From positions 1 through 20,662 of the IMG/VR virus record IMGVR_UViG_3300044675_008055: a stretch of DNA of 20,662 nucleotides; one strand, written 5' to 3'. Numbering within the stretch: the stretch's first letter is position 1; each line of letters opens with the position of its first letter. The translations under genes and the position numbers were made by a program. The notes under the pieces are model-generated. The model saw nothing but the letters and a program-made list of their open reading frames with translations, was not told the DNA's origin and did not search any database. Origin of the DNA: a virus. Below are positions 1 through 5,774 of the stretch, in pieces.

Positions 1-410
1 TCAATGTGTTTGCGAATGTTTTCATTTGCATCAGCAATAGAATCATAATCTCTTTCACTAACACTTGTTCCTCTTTCTTTTATAAGAGAATCACGAGTAG
101 TTTTGGTTATATGTTGAAGAGCATCATATAAATCAGGCTCACCATATTGAGTAGTAAGATTTTTATGTAATTCTCCAAAGTGTTGAGAATCATCACCTAA
201 AATTTTAGATATTGATCCATCTAAGTGTTTTTTAAATTCACCGTGAATACCCGAATCATCACCTTTGACATTTGGAAGTTCACTTTTGATAAAATGTAAA
301 AACTGACCTAATACATGATCTCTATGGTCATTTATTCTTGGTTTTTTATCTCCGTAATTAAACGGTACAATATCATTTGCTTCAAGTAAATATTCTTTAA
401 AGGTTTTCAT
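1..410 (-). CDS. Partial gene: T4 internal-protein-like N-terminus
   Basis: The reading frame starts at the ATG at 408-410 and stays open to the left edge, giving at least 136 residues with the C-terminus missing. The protein begins MKTFKEYLLEAND. This closely resembles the capsid-targeting leader of T4 internal head proteins (MKTYQEFIAEA, from memory), where the prohead protease cuts after the Glu. The rest is hydrophilic and His/Asp-rich, with no domain I recognise; a helical stretch around residues 55-110 contains LHKNLTTQYGEPDLYDALQH. An AATAAATA late-promoter-like octamer lies 7 nt before the start, just after a terminator, so the gene probably has its own late transcript. I infer a packaged, processed head protein; its biochemical activity is unknown. 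Confidence 0.8.
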   Translation of the reverse strand, partial: MKTFKEYLLEANDIVPFNYGDKKPRINDHRDHVLGQFLHFIKSELPNVKGDDSGIHGEFKKHLDGSISKILGDDSQHFGELHKNLTTQYGEPDLYDALQHITKTTRDSLIKERGTSVSERDYDSIADANENIRKHI

Positions 411-417
411 ACTACAA

Positions 418-425
418 TATTTATT
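418..425 (-). promoter_or_regulatory. Late-promoter-like octamer AATAAATA
   Basis: Read on the minus strand, AATAAATA ends 7 nt before the ATG at 410. It matches the T4-type late consensus TATAAATA at seven of eight positions and lies directly downstream of the terminator at 435-457, where a new transcript would be expected to start. Confidence 0.5.
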
Positions 426-434
426 AAAAGAAAC

Positions 435-457
435 AACCCCCGAACTTCTCGGGGGTT
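435..457 (-). terminator. Rho-independent terminator
   Basis: A 9-bp perfect stem (AACCCCCGA pairing with TCGGGGGTT) with a 5-nt loop is followed on the minus strand by a T-rich tail (GTTTCTTTT). It ends the minus-strand transcript carrying the gene at 489-1121. Confidence 0.85.
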
Positions 458-488
458 GACATACTAAAGGTTCAAATTCTAGTACGAT

Positions 489-1121
489 TTATCGGGGTCC
501 TCTAAAATACATTTTATTCTGATCATCACGCATACCACGTGCATCTGTTTGATCACCAATACGTTGTAAAACATCTTCAATGTGTGCAGCAAATGCACCT
601 TTACCCCCTAAAAGTTCATATGATGCTTTAAGACCTTCTGCGTGCGAAGAATCAGCTTGATCTAAACTTCCTTTTTTAATTAATTGACTAAGATGTTGAG
701 AAATTTCAGAATGAGTTTGTGGATCAATAGAACCACCTGCACTACCACCTTCATCATTGTCTAAAAAATCTTGAAGCATATCTGCCGATGATGGACCTTT
801 TGCTTCATTCAACATGGTAGGAAATCCACCATAAACAATATTATTTCTATTATTGTTTATAATAACTCTACCTTCTTTGAGAGCCTTCTTTTTATCAATG
901 GCTTTCTTAATTGCCTTATCCTTGGATCCAAAGTATTCATCCTTAGATGATTCTACTTCACCATCACCATCATAGTCTTTAGTGGATTTCTTTCCATTCT
1001 TACTATTTTTACCATTCTTCTTGGATTTGTTAAACTTACTAATATCAAATCGTTTCTCAATAAGATTGAGTTGTGCTTGAAGTTGTTCGTATAATGCTTT
1101 GTAGTAGTCTAGGTCATTCAT
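489..1121 (-). CDS. Putative virion protein with calcium-loop-like motif and protease-site-flanked peptide
   Basis: This 210-residue protein matches no family I can name. A helical N-terminus (1-25) leads into a Lys/Asn/Ser linker (30-48). At 49-62 there is a calcium-loop-like DYDGDGEVESSKDE, with Asp at loop positions 1, 3 and 5 but Lys at 12, so it is not canonical. A Lys-rich helix follows (66-82), then LKE-GRVI at 81-87 and YGGFPTMLNE-A at 97-107. These two (L)xE sites would release a 23-residue peptide if cut by a T4-type prohead protease, and nearly the same segment occurs in the protein at 1889-2293. The C-terminal half has helical repeats (ISQHLSQLIKKG, HIEDVLQRIGDQ). TATAAATA lies 5 nt before the ATG and no Shine-Dalgarno is seen. 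A structural or head-internal role is inferred. Confidence 0.8.
   Translation of the reverse strand: MNDLDYYKALYEQLQAQLNLIEKRFDISKFNKSKKNGKNSKNGKKSTKDYDGDGEVESSKDEYFGSKDKAIKKAIDKKKALKEGRVIINNNRNNIVYGGFPTMLNEAKGPSSADMLQDFLDNDEGGSAGGSIDPQTHSEISQHLSQLIKKGSLDQADSSHAEGLKASYELLGGKGAFAAHIEDVLQRIGDQTDARGMRDDQNKMYFRGPR
818..875. repeat. Dispersed repeat, copy 1
   Basis: This segment encodes the GRVI...YGGFP stretch and is similar at DNA level to 2212-2260. Both copies share the 17-mer taggaaatccaccataa (818-834 here, 2212-2228 there) and a second block ctctaccttc (866-875 here, 2251-2260 there). The central part differs by small in-frame length changes. Confidence 0.75.
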
Positions 1122-1126
1122 ATTAT

Positions 1127-1134
1127 TATTTATA
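1127..1134 (-). promoter_or_regulatory. T4-type late promoter TATAAATA
   Basis: A perfect T4 late octamer on the minus strand, 5 nt before the ATG at 1121. In T4 the octamer covers about -13 to -6, which would put +1 on this ATG. The octamer contains the TAA stop codon (1130-1132) of the preceding gene. Confidence 0.65.
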
Positions 1135-1849
1135 AACTTAATCGTTTATCCTGTGTTGATTTAATGTATGCATTCATTTTATCCAAGTAACCCTTATTTC
1201 GCAATTCCTTGAATACCATATTCTCAATACTCACTTCTCCAGACTTTTTGAGTCCAGAACTTCTCATATTTCTAAGTTTTTCTTTTAATTTATCAAAAGA
1301 TTCATCTTCTGCATTTGATGAAATTAAATCATCAATTTTTTCAATATATTCGGTAACCTTCTTTTCAATACTTGGATCTTCTAAATTTACTTCTTGATGC
1401 TTAGGCTCTGTTATCCATTGGTCATTAAGAACGCTATAAGCCCCCTGATCAGGTGGTACGGCTTCTTTAACGTCTTGAGCGTATACTTCTACATCATGCC
1501 CTAGAATGGTTATATCATGAGTTAGTGACCAAAGTTGTTTCTTATCTTTAAGGTAGTCATCTATTAAATTTGGGCAGTTATCAATTTTTCTTTTATCAAC
1601 CAAAATGTGAAGATCAATGTCTGAATATGATGTGTAAGCATAACTTGCATTACCACCAACTAGAATATAATCTTCTACTGCACTTTCTGGTAATCCAACC
1701 CACTTTACCCAGGTACGCCCAATATCTAAAAGTTTAGCTTTAATGTCTTTTCTTAATTGCATACCATCCCAAATCTTTGGATTTAGTTCATCATGGTATT
1801 CAAGAGTTGAAGAAGTATTTTCTTCTAAGAATTTTTTAAAAGAAAGCAT
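1130..1849 (-). CDS. Nucleotidyltransferase-fold protein with capsid-targeting-like leader
   Basis: This 239-residue protein carries the pol-beta nucleotidyltransferase signature: GG at 65-66, then SDIDLHILVD with Asp77 and Asp79, and a third acidic residue probably Glu121 in HDVEVYAQD. These would bind the metal ions that transfer an NMP group; the substrate cannot be read from sequence. The C-terminal half is helical and charged, ending FKELRNKGYLDKMNAYIKST. The first residues, MLSFKKFLEEN, resemble a T4 capsid-targeting leader with a possible cut after LEE, which raises the possibility that the enzyme is packaged in the head. It lies between putative virion genes. The start has only a weak AAAGAA upstream and a poor late-promoter match (TATAAAGA). 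Similar proteins occur in large phages, as I recall, without known function. Confidence 0.85.
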   Translation of the reverse strand: MLSFKKFLEENTSSTLEYHDELNPKIWDGMQLRKDIKAKLLDIGRTWVKWVGLPESAVEDYILVGGNASYAYTSYSDIDLHILVDKRKIDNCPNLIDDYLKDKKQLWSLTHDITILGHDVEVYAQDVKEAVPPDQGAYSVLNDQWITEPKHQEVNLEDPSIEKKVTEYIEKIDDLISSNAEDESFDKLKEKLRNMRSSGLKKSGEVSIENMVFKELRNKGYLDKMNAYIKSTQDKRLSL

Positions 1850-1888
1850 TTTAGATTCTTTAATAATTTTTTTCTTTATATATGATCA

Positions 1889-2293
1889 TCAATAATTAGA
1901 CCGATATTGTTCTATCCACCATGTAATCTGAAACCAAAGATCATACTCATATGCTTTTCTTCTTCTAAGATACTCTTCTCGTGATTCTCCATCTAATTGT
2001 CTTGGACTATTTGCTTCTTGCCATTCAATAAACCATTTGTCAAATTCTGGTGTATTATATGGTGGCACTCTTCCTGGTGGTAGAATTCCAGGAGGTGTTC
2101 CAACTGGAGTTCCTTGAGATGGTCCTGCTTGAGCTGGTACTTCTGCAACATTATTATTAGTAAGATTTTGAGCAGTTATTATTGTTGGTGCAACAACTTC
2201 ATTAATTATTTTAGGAAATCCACCATAATTAATATTATTAGTTCTAATTACTCTACCTTCATTTAAATTATATTTTTTATTATGGTGTTTCAT
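1889..2293 (-). CDS. Pro/Gly-rich putative virion protein with protease-bounded peptide
   Basis: This 134-residue protein matches no named family. It starts MKHHNKKYNLNE-GRVI. Residues 13-32 (GRVIRTNNINYGGFPKIINE) are bounded on both sides by T4-type (L/I)-N-E sites and closely match residues 84-106 of the protein at 489-1121. A Thr/Asn/Ala stretch (33-58) and a Pro/Gly linker (59-80) follow. The C-terminal part (84-134) is rich in Trp, Tyr, Glu and Arg and probably helical (FDKWFIEWQEAN, REEYLRRRKAYEYDLWFQITWW). It lies 3 nt after the stop of the gene at 2297-3337, with GAGATAA before the ATG as a possible weak ribosome site, so the two are probably co-transcribed. A packaged or structural role is inferred. 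Confidence 0.8.
   Translation of the reverse strand: MKHHNKKYNLNEGRVIRTNNINYGGFPKIINEVVAPTIITAQNLTNNNVAEVPAQAGPSQGTPVGTPPGILPPGRVPPYNTPEFDKWFIEWQEANSPRQLDGESREEYLRRRKAYEYDLWFQITWWIEQYRSNY
2212..2260. repeat. Dispersed repeat, copy 2
   Basis: The second copy of the segment at 818-875, encoding the GRVI...YGGFP peptide. The 17-mer taggaaatccaccataa at 2212-2228 is identical in both copies, and ctctaccttc at 2251-2260 is also shared. Confidence 0.75.
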
Positions 2294-2296
2294 TTA

Positions 2297-3337
2297 TTAT
2301 CTCATTCCATGTGCGGCTTTTAATTTCATAACTTCTCGTTGGTATGCATTTCCTTGAGCAGTATTTAAAGTCTGCCATTTTGCATCCTGTGGAATTTCTT
2401 CTTCTTCGGTATCAGGATCATCAAAATGTGTTACAATTAAATTTCTAAGTCTTGCTTCTACTTCTGGTGTATTTGTAAAACCTTGATATGGTTGGGGCTT
2501 TAAAGGATCCATAGGTGGTTGTTGTGGCATACCTTTCATACCCTTTTTACCTTTTTTAGAAGGCATACCAGGAGGTGGCATACCACCTGGAGGTCCAATT
2601 GGTGGCATTCCAGGTCCACCTGGAGGACCAACTAATGCCAATTCTTCAGTTATACCATTATCATTATAATTTTTAATTTTATACACTTGACGAGAATACT
2701 GATCATAATGATATGTCTCTGTAGGAACTCTAGGTGTTGCACGACCTGATTGTTCATCTGATACATAAATGTTGTATTTTTGCAACAATTCTTTTAAATT
2801 TTGATTCAGATGATTGGCAACAGCATTATTCATTGTTTGCCATGTTACAACTTTTGATTCTGGTGCTAAATTAAATTTTTCTTTTATTTTATCACTATAA
2901 GCTCGGCTAACAGAACTGTTATCAGTTTTATCAGCATATTGATTAACAAATTGTTGAACTGAAGCTGTTAAATTTGGAGCAACTTCAAATCCCATACCAA
3001 AACTTGCTGTATTTACAGATGTTCCAGGAGCATTAGTTACAATTACTGCCTCTGCACCGGTTGGATTAGTCGCAGTATCGAAGTATGGAAATATATTACC
3101 AACTGCTTCTTGACCTTTGCCTGGAGCTAATACAGGTGGTGCATTAGCTTCAAAGATATCATCAAATGTATGTTGAACTATTTCTTTTTTATTCTTAATT
3201 TTATTACGTTTAAAAGAATCAAATAACTGAGATTTAATTCCTTTGTTGACTTTTTTAATGCCTAAAGCGGAAGAATTTAGTTTTGCACCAAAAACATCCT
3301 GCACGTTATAAACATTTCCTTCATTCATTTCTTGCAT
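2297..3337 (-). CDS. Putative virion protein with Pro/Gly/Met-rich linker
   Basis: This 346-residue protein matches no family I can name. It begins MQEMNEGNVYN, with a possible protease site MNE-G, and has a second site DIFE-ANAPP at 60-67; both fit T4-type prohead processing only loosely. Residues 85-130 are rich in Ala/Thr/Asn/Gly and likely beta or flexible. Residues 140-235 look folded (IKEKFNLAPESKVVTWQTMN, TYHYDQYSRQVYKIKNYND). Residues 237-275 form a Gly/Pro/Met segment resembling collagen without the strict G-x-y period, followed by a basic KKGKKGMKG patch. The tail has an acidic run and a helix. A perfect TATAAATA lies 5 nt before the ATG, with no Shine-Dalgarno. It is the first gene of the minus-strand operon 1889-3337. 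Confidence 0.8.
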   Translation of the reverse strand: MQEMNEGNVYNVQDVFGAKLNSSALGIKKVNKGIKSQLFDSFKRNKIKNKKEIVQHTFDDIFEANAPPVLAPGKGQEAVGNIFPYFDTATNPTGAEAVIVTNAPGTSVNTASFGMGFEVAPNLTASVQQFVNQYADKTDNSSVSRAYSDKIKEKFNLAPESKVVTWQTMNNAVANHLNQNLKELLQKYNIYVSDEQSGRATPRVPTETYHYDQYSRQVYKIKNYNDNGITEELALVGPPGGPGMPPIGPPGGMPPPGMPSKKGKKGMKGMPQQPPMDPLKPQPYQGFTNTPEVEARLRNLIVTHFDDPDTEEEEIPQDAKWQTLNTAQGNAYQREVMKLKAAHGMR

Positions 3338-3342
3338 AATAC

Positions 3343-3350
3343 TATTTATA
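3343..3350 (-). promoter_or_regulatory. T4-type late promoter TATAAATA
   Basis: A perfect late octamer on the minus strand with GTATT between it and the ATG at 3337. The 5-nt spacing matches the promoter at 1127-1134. It lies in the short divergent gap before the plus-strand gene at 3374. Confidence 0.65.
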
Positions 3351-3373
3351 CATTATAGTTCATGAAGATAATT

Positions 3374-3664
3374 ATGGCAAAAATACGCAAAACAGCTCCA
3401 GCTAAAAAAAGAAAATCCCCAATTCTTCCACCAGTACCAGTAAAGGTTTATCCAGCTTTTATTCAATCTTTTATAGATGAAGTTGAAAGTAAAAACAATT
3501 TTAAAGTTGTCGTAAATCAATACAATGAAGATGCAGCATATCATGTTGGGGTATGCAAGCCAGTAAAGCATAATAAGTATCATTGTATTTGGATGTCAAA
3601 TTTTGTAGAAAATGAAGAAATTTTAAAATCATTCTGGTTAAGCGAATCATTTAAAAATTCCTAA
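3374..3664 (+). CDS. Small basic protein of unknown function
   Basis: A 96-residue protein I do not recognise. The N-terminus is strongly basic and Pro-rich (MAKIRKTAPAKKRKSPILPPVPVKVY), followed by a compact region with mixed aromatic and charged residues (FIQSFIDEVESKNNFKVVVNQYN, HNKYHCIWMSNFVENEEIL). The frame could start at the ATG at 3362. I chose 3374 because a weak TATAGT -10-like element at 3354-3359 would put the transcript start near 3366, after the first ATG. The stop codon TAA (3662-3664) lies inside the CTAAATA element that precedes the next gene. A nucleic-acid-binding role is possible from the basic N-terminus but is not shown. Confidence 0.7.
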   Translation: MAKIRKTAPAKKRKSPILPPVPVKVYPAFIQSFIDEVESKNNFKVVVNQYNEDAAYHVGVCKPVKHNKYHCIWMSNFVENEEILKSFWLSESFKNS

Positions 3665-3667
3665 ATA
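3661..3667 (+). promoter_or_regulatory. Late-promoter variant CTAAATA
   Basis: CTAAATA lies 8 nt before the ATG at 3676 on the plus strand. The same variant precedes five minus-strand genes in this window in the matching orientation. It contains the TAA stop (3662-3664) of the upstream gene. Confidence 0.5.
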
Positions 3668-3675
3668 TTTGTAAC

Positions 3676-3936
3676 ATGTACGACAAATACTCTATAGTAA
3701 CAGGCATAACCGCAAATCCAGGTATCAGACTACCTAAACATAAAGGTATTATGATTGGAAATACTGGGGCAACTGGGCACTTTAGAGCAAACTGTATTTC
3801 TAATACTGGTAGTTTAACAGGAATTACATTTTATACTGTTAACCATAACGTTGAAGGTTATTCCATTCTTCCATTACAATTGCATACGCTGGAATCAATT
3901 TCTGCAAGTGGACCTTCAATATCTTTATTGAATTAA
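3676..3936 (+). CDS. Small beta-rich protein, first of a tandem paralogous pair
   Basis: An 86-residue protein rich in Gly, Ser, Thr, Asn and Ile, with the composition of a small beta-sandwich. It shares the frame MYDKY..(S/T).IT..P..RL.KHK..M with the next gene, and both end in a short hydrophobic strand followed by LLN (SISLLN here, SVYLLN there). The pair therefore arose by tandem duplication and then diverged strongly in the middle. I do not recognise the family. Small surface or decoration proteins of virions have this size and composition, but that is only an inference. A CTAAATA late element lies 8 nt before the start, and no Shine-Dalgarno is visible, whereas the second copy has one. 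Confidence 0.8.
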   Translation: MYDKYSIVTGITANPGIRLPKHKGIMIGNTGATGHFRANCISNTGSLTGITFYTVNHNVEGYSILPLQLHTLESISASGPSISLLN

Positions 3937-3946
3937 AGGATTAACT

Positions 3947-4222
3947 ATGTACGATAAATACGCATATTCAACTTTGATTACTCCATCACCAAATACAAGA
4001 CTAGCTAAACATAAAGCGGTAATGTTAATTAACAATGTTGCTAGTCATGGAAGTAACCCAGCTGATAATTCCTTTTTAGTAATAAATAAATCTGGTAATA
4101 CTGGTTTTTACAGTCCCACATCTCCAAGTAACGCTGTTAAACCATTTACAATTATACCAGTACAAATGTATAGTTATAATATTGCTGTTGCTTCAACAGT
4201 TTCAGTATATTTATTGAACTAA
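3947..4222 (+). CDS. Small beta-rich protein, second of a tandem paralogous pair
   Basis: A 91-residue paralogue of the gene at 3676-3936. Conserved positions include MYDKYA at the start, LITPSPNTRLAKHKAVM at 10-26, the strand FTIIPVQMYS and the end VSVYLLN. The middle (residues 30-60) is Ser/Asn/Gly-rich and unlike the first copy. A good Shine-Dalgarno, AAAGGA, lies at 3936-3941 before the ATG at 3947, so this gene is translated as the second member of a polycistron, unlike the first copy. The function is not recognised; a virion surface role is one possibility. Confidence 0.8.
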   Translation: MYDKYAYSTLITPSPNTRLAKHKAVMLINNVASHGSNPADNSFLVINKSGNTGFYSPTSPSNAVKPFTIIPVQMYSYNIAVASTVSVYLLN

Positions 4223-4223
4223 T

Positions 4224-4430
4224 ATGTCTAAAGACATTCGATGTCTGATTACCAACAACCTTCTTAAAAAGGGTGAGTGGTTTTGGCTATCGTGGGAAAT
4301 GGATGCTGCCATCTCAGCACCCGGTCTAGCAGAATTAGAAATGCGCCGTCATGATCCTGACGATGACTTTGCTAGAATGTTGTGGCAAGAATGGGAATGG
4401 ACTCGGGAAATCGGAAACCCAGATCTTTAA
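4224..4430 (+). CDS. Small acidic Trp-rich protein, unknown function
   Basis: A 68-residue protein beginning MSKDIRCLITNNLLKKGEWFW and containing five Trp residues, with an acidic HDPDDDFARMLWQEWEWTRE near the C-terminus. The ATG lies just after the stop of the previous gene (4220-4222), so translational coupling is likely; no clear Shine-Dalgarno is present. Its stop overlaps the stop of the convergent gene at 4427-5083 within TTAA. Codon use is more GC-rich than in the gene before it. I do not recognise the family. The small size, compactness and Trp content would suit a protein-binding inhibitor, but nothing in the sequence proves this. Confidence 0.7.
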   Translation: MSKDIRCLITNNLLKKGEWFWLSWEMDAAISAPGLAELEMRRHDPDDDFARMLWQEWEWTREIGNPDL

Positions 4431-5083
4431 TTTCTTAACATTCTAGAAATCTTTTGTGATACCGATTCCTTAACTGTTTTCCAGTTCTTGCTAGGAAGTT
4501 CGTATTTGCCTTCATCTTCTGGTTCTTCTTCATCACCAATTACATTATCAGATGCATCAAGTCTTACATCTTGAGCATCAGCATCACCGTCTCTATCAAC
4601 ATCAGTGGGTTTAGAGTCGTGTGCCCAAGGAAATGAAGGTAGTTTTCCATATGGAACTTCTTCTGTGCCTGAATCTGGATCTGTTGGATCGTATGAGTCA
4701 TCAGCAACATCCCCTCCATGGTATCCAGTTTCTACACGTTGAACACCACCACCAATAGCAGCTTTTTCATTTTTAATTTGAGCAGCTCTATCTTGGAATC
4801 CACTAAAATCAAAATCACTCAATTCTCCCTCACCAGAACTTGCAGCTTTACCAGCTGATTCAGCAGCAGCAGCTTTAGCTGCACGTCTTTTTTCGCTGTC
4901 TACAAGTGAACGTGCTTTTTTTGCAGCCATTCCTGCTTCACTGCGATTAGGTTTATAGGCTTCATTTAACATTTCACCGTTATATGAACGTTGTTCTGCA
5001 AGAATTTCAAATCCTTTGCGTTGGGCTTGAACACCAGCTTCGTTTAAGGAATGAATCCAACCGTAATAACCTTTATTCTTCAT
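4427..5083 (-). CDS. Ala/Asp-rich protein with three likely prohead-protease sites and a calcium-loop motif
   Basis: A 218-residue protein starting MKNKGYYGWIHSLNE. I chose the ATG at 5083 over one at 5104 because CTAAATA plus the spacer ATAAT precedes it exactly as at the gene starting at 1121. Three (L)xE sites lie in the first 41 residues: SLNE-A (13-15), ILAE-Q (28-30) and MLNE-A (39-41), separated by short peptides. Residues 52-85 form an Ala/Lys-rich helix. Residues 88-155 are Gly/Asp-rich and disordered. Residues 161-172 (DVDRDGDADAQD) match a dockerin/EF-hand calcium loop well, with Asp at positions 1, 3, 5 and 12. The C-terminus is acidic, then a basic helix (KTVKESVSQKISRMLRN). No named family is recognised; a processed head-internal or scaffold-associated protein is inferred. 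Confidence 0.82.
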   Translation of the reverse strand: MKNKGYYGWIHSLNEAGVQAQRKGFEILAEQRSYNGEMLNEAYKPNRSEAGMAAKKARSLVDSEKRRAAKAAAAESAGKAASSGEGELSDFDFSGFQDRAAQIKNEKAAIGGGVQRVETGYHGGDVADDSYDPTDPDSGTEEVPYGKLPSFPWAHDSKPTDVDRDGDADAQDVRLDASDNVIGDEEEPEDEGKYELPSKNWKTVKESVSQKISRMLRN

Positions 5084-5088
5084 ATTAT

Positions 5089-5095
5089 TATTTAG
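5089..5095 (-). promoter_or_regulatory. Late-promoter variant CTAAATA
   Basis: CTAAATA on the minus strand, 5 nt before the ATG at 5083. It directly abuts the -35 element of the plus-strand promoter at 5096, so an early and a late promoter are back to back with no spacer. Confidence 0.5.
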
Positions 5096-5123
5096 TTGAC
5101 ACAAAAGTTCTATATGCTATACT
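5096..5123 (+). promoter_or_regulatory. Strong sigma70-type promoter
   Basis: TTGACA (5096-5101), a 16-nt spacer and an extended -10 TGcTATACT (hexamer 5118-5123). The expected start, 7 nt after the hexamer, falls on the ATG at 5130. It would drive the small gene at 5130-5264 and the tRNA-Tyr. Confidence 0.8.
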
Positions 5124-5129
5124 TCCTCT

Positions 5130-5264
5130 ATGACTTATGGTTCACATGGTGCAGGTAAGGGAAGTTCCCCTAGACACGTAAATTTGGAACAATATGGCAA
5201 AAATTATGAAGCAATTTTTAAAAAGAAGCCAGTAAAGAAAAAGCCTAAAAAAGCACCTAAATAA
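5130..5264 (+). CDS. 44-residue basic peptide, probably leaderless
   Basis: The frame encodes MTYGSHGAGKGSSPRHVNLE followed by a middle QYGKNYEAIF and a very basic, Pro-containing tail (KKKPVKKKPKKAPK). It is supported by its position: the ATG falls exactly where the strong promoter at 5096-5123 should start transcription, and the stop lies 6 nt before tRNA-Tyr. No Shine-Dalgarno is possible on such a transcript. The Gly/Ser/Arg N-terminus and Lys tail suggest binding to nucleic acid or to the ribosome. I do not recognise the family. It may be an early host-takeover peptide or a short leader ORF of the tRNA transcript. Confidence 0.65.
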   Translation: MTYGSHGAGKGSSPRHVNLEQYGKNYEAIFKKKPVKKKPKKAPK

Positions 5265-5269
5265 ACTAC

Positions 5270-5352
5270 GCAAGAGTACTCAAGCGGTCAACGAGGGCAG
5301 ACTGTAAATCTGCTGATTAATTTCTACGAAGGTTCGAATCCCTCCTCTTGCA
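5270..5352 (+). tRNA. tRNA-Tyr, anticodon GUA
   Basis: Acceptor stem GCAAGAG/CTCTTGC is perfect, followed by discriminator A at 5352. The anticodon stem GCAGA/TCTGC encloses loop CTGTAAA with anticodon GTA at 5304-5306. The long variable arm (about 5314-5329) is typical of bacterial tRNA-Tyr. The T arm GAAGG-TTCGAAT-CCCTC has one mismatch. CCA is not encoded. It decodes UAU/UAC and lies in the plus-strand early block. Confidence 0.93.
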
Positions 5353-5360
5353 TTTATTAT

Positions 5361-5388
5361 TTGACTTCGTTTCAGATATGTGTATAAT
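5361..5388 (+). promoter_or_regulatory. Strong sigma70-type promoter
   Basis: TTGACT (5361-5366), a 16-nt spacer and a perfect TATAAT (5383-5388). As with the promoter at 5096, six bases separate the -10 hexamer from the ATG (5395), so transcription should start on the initiation codon. Confidence 0.85.
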
Positions 5389-5394
5389 ATGACT

Positions 5395-5751
5395 ATGGAA
5401 ACATCTCCAGATCCAATTAAAAAAAATTCATATCATATTTCAGAGTCTGTATTAAAACAGATGGATGAAGCCAAGCAAGCTAAAAAAATGTATAAATCTC
5501 CTAAACATTACGAATACGATCCATCTCTCAATGGTTTACAGGAACTTGGATCAAACCAAGTTGTTATCAATCAAGCACTTAATGATAGAATGAAAACATT
5601 AGAGGCTCACAATTCAGCTTTAATATATCGATTAAAACAATTAGAAACCATTCTTACATCTAAAAACTTTATTGATTATAGTGAAAAATTAGATGAACTT
5701 ATGGATAAACTTGATGATCTTCAATCTAGAGTTGATTTGCTTGACGAATAA
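5395..5751 (+). CDS. Coiled-coil protein of unknown function, probably leaderless
   Basis: A 118-residue protein from the ATG at 5395 (METSPDPIKKNSYHISESVL). Earlier in-frame ATGs at 5380 and 5389 lie inside or next to the -10 element, so they would not be on the transcript. The C-terminal half (about 55-118) is a strong coiled coil with leucine heptads (MKTLEAHNSALIYRLKQLE, KLDELMDKLDDLQSRVDLLDE), so the protein probably forms dimers or trimers. The first half is charged and partly disordered. No DNA-binding motif is obvious. The strong promoter and position ahead of other small genes suggest an early gene. Its TAA stop lies inside an AATAAATA element that precedes the next gene. The family is not recognised. 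Confidence 0.78.
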   Translation: METSPDPIKKNSYHISESVLKQMDEAKQAKKMYKSPKHYEYDPSLNGLQELGSNQVVINQALNDRMKTLEAHNSALIYRLKQLETILTSKNFIDYSEKLDELMDKLDDLQSRVDLLDE

Positions 5752-5774
5752 ATAAACCGGAGTATATTATTATT

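Noticed and set aside
1209-1397. Plus-strand open frame of 62 codons opposite the nucleotidyltransferase
   Set aside because: It is the complement of a gene with clear motifs, has Ser/Phe-rich composition typical of antisense frames and no ribosome site.
2510-2640. Collagen-like triple-helix domain
   Set aside because: The Gly/Pro/Met segment lacks a regular G-x-y period, so it is better called a flexible linker.
5747-5754. AATAAATA as a late promoter for the S20-like gene
   Set aside because: It lies 20 nt from the ATG in an early-type block and is fully explained by the stop codon and AT-rich spacer; too weak to list as a promoter.
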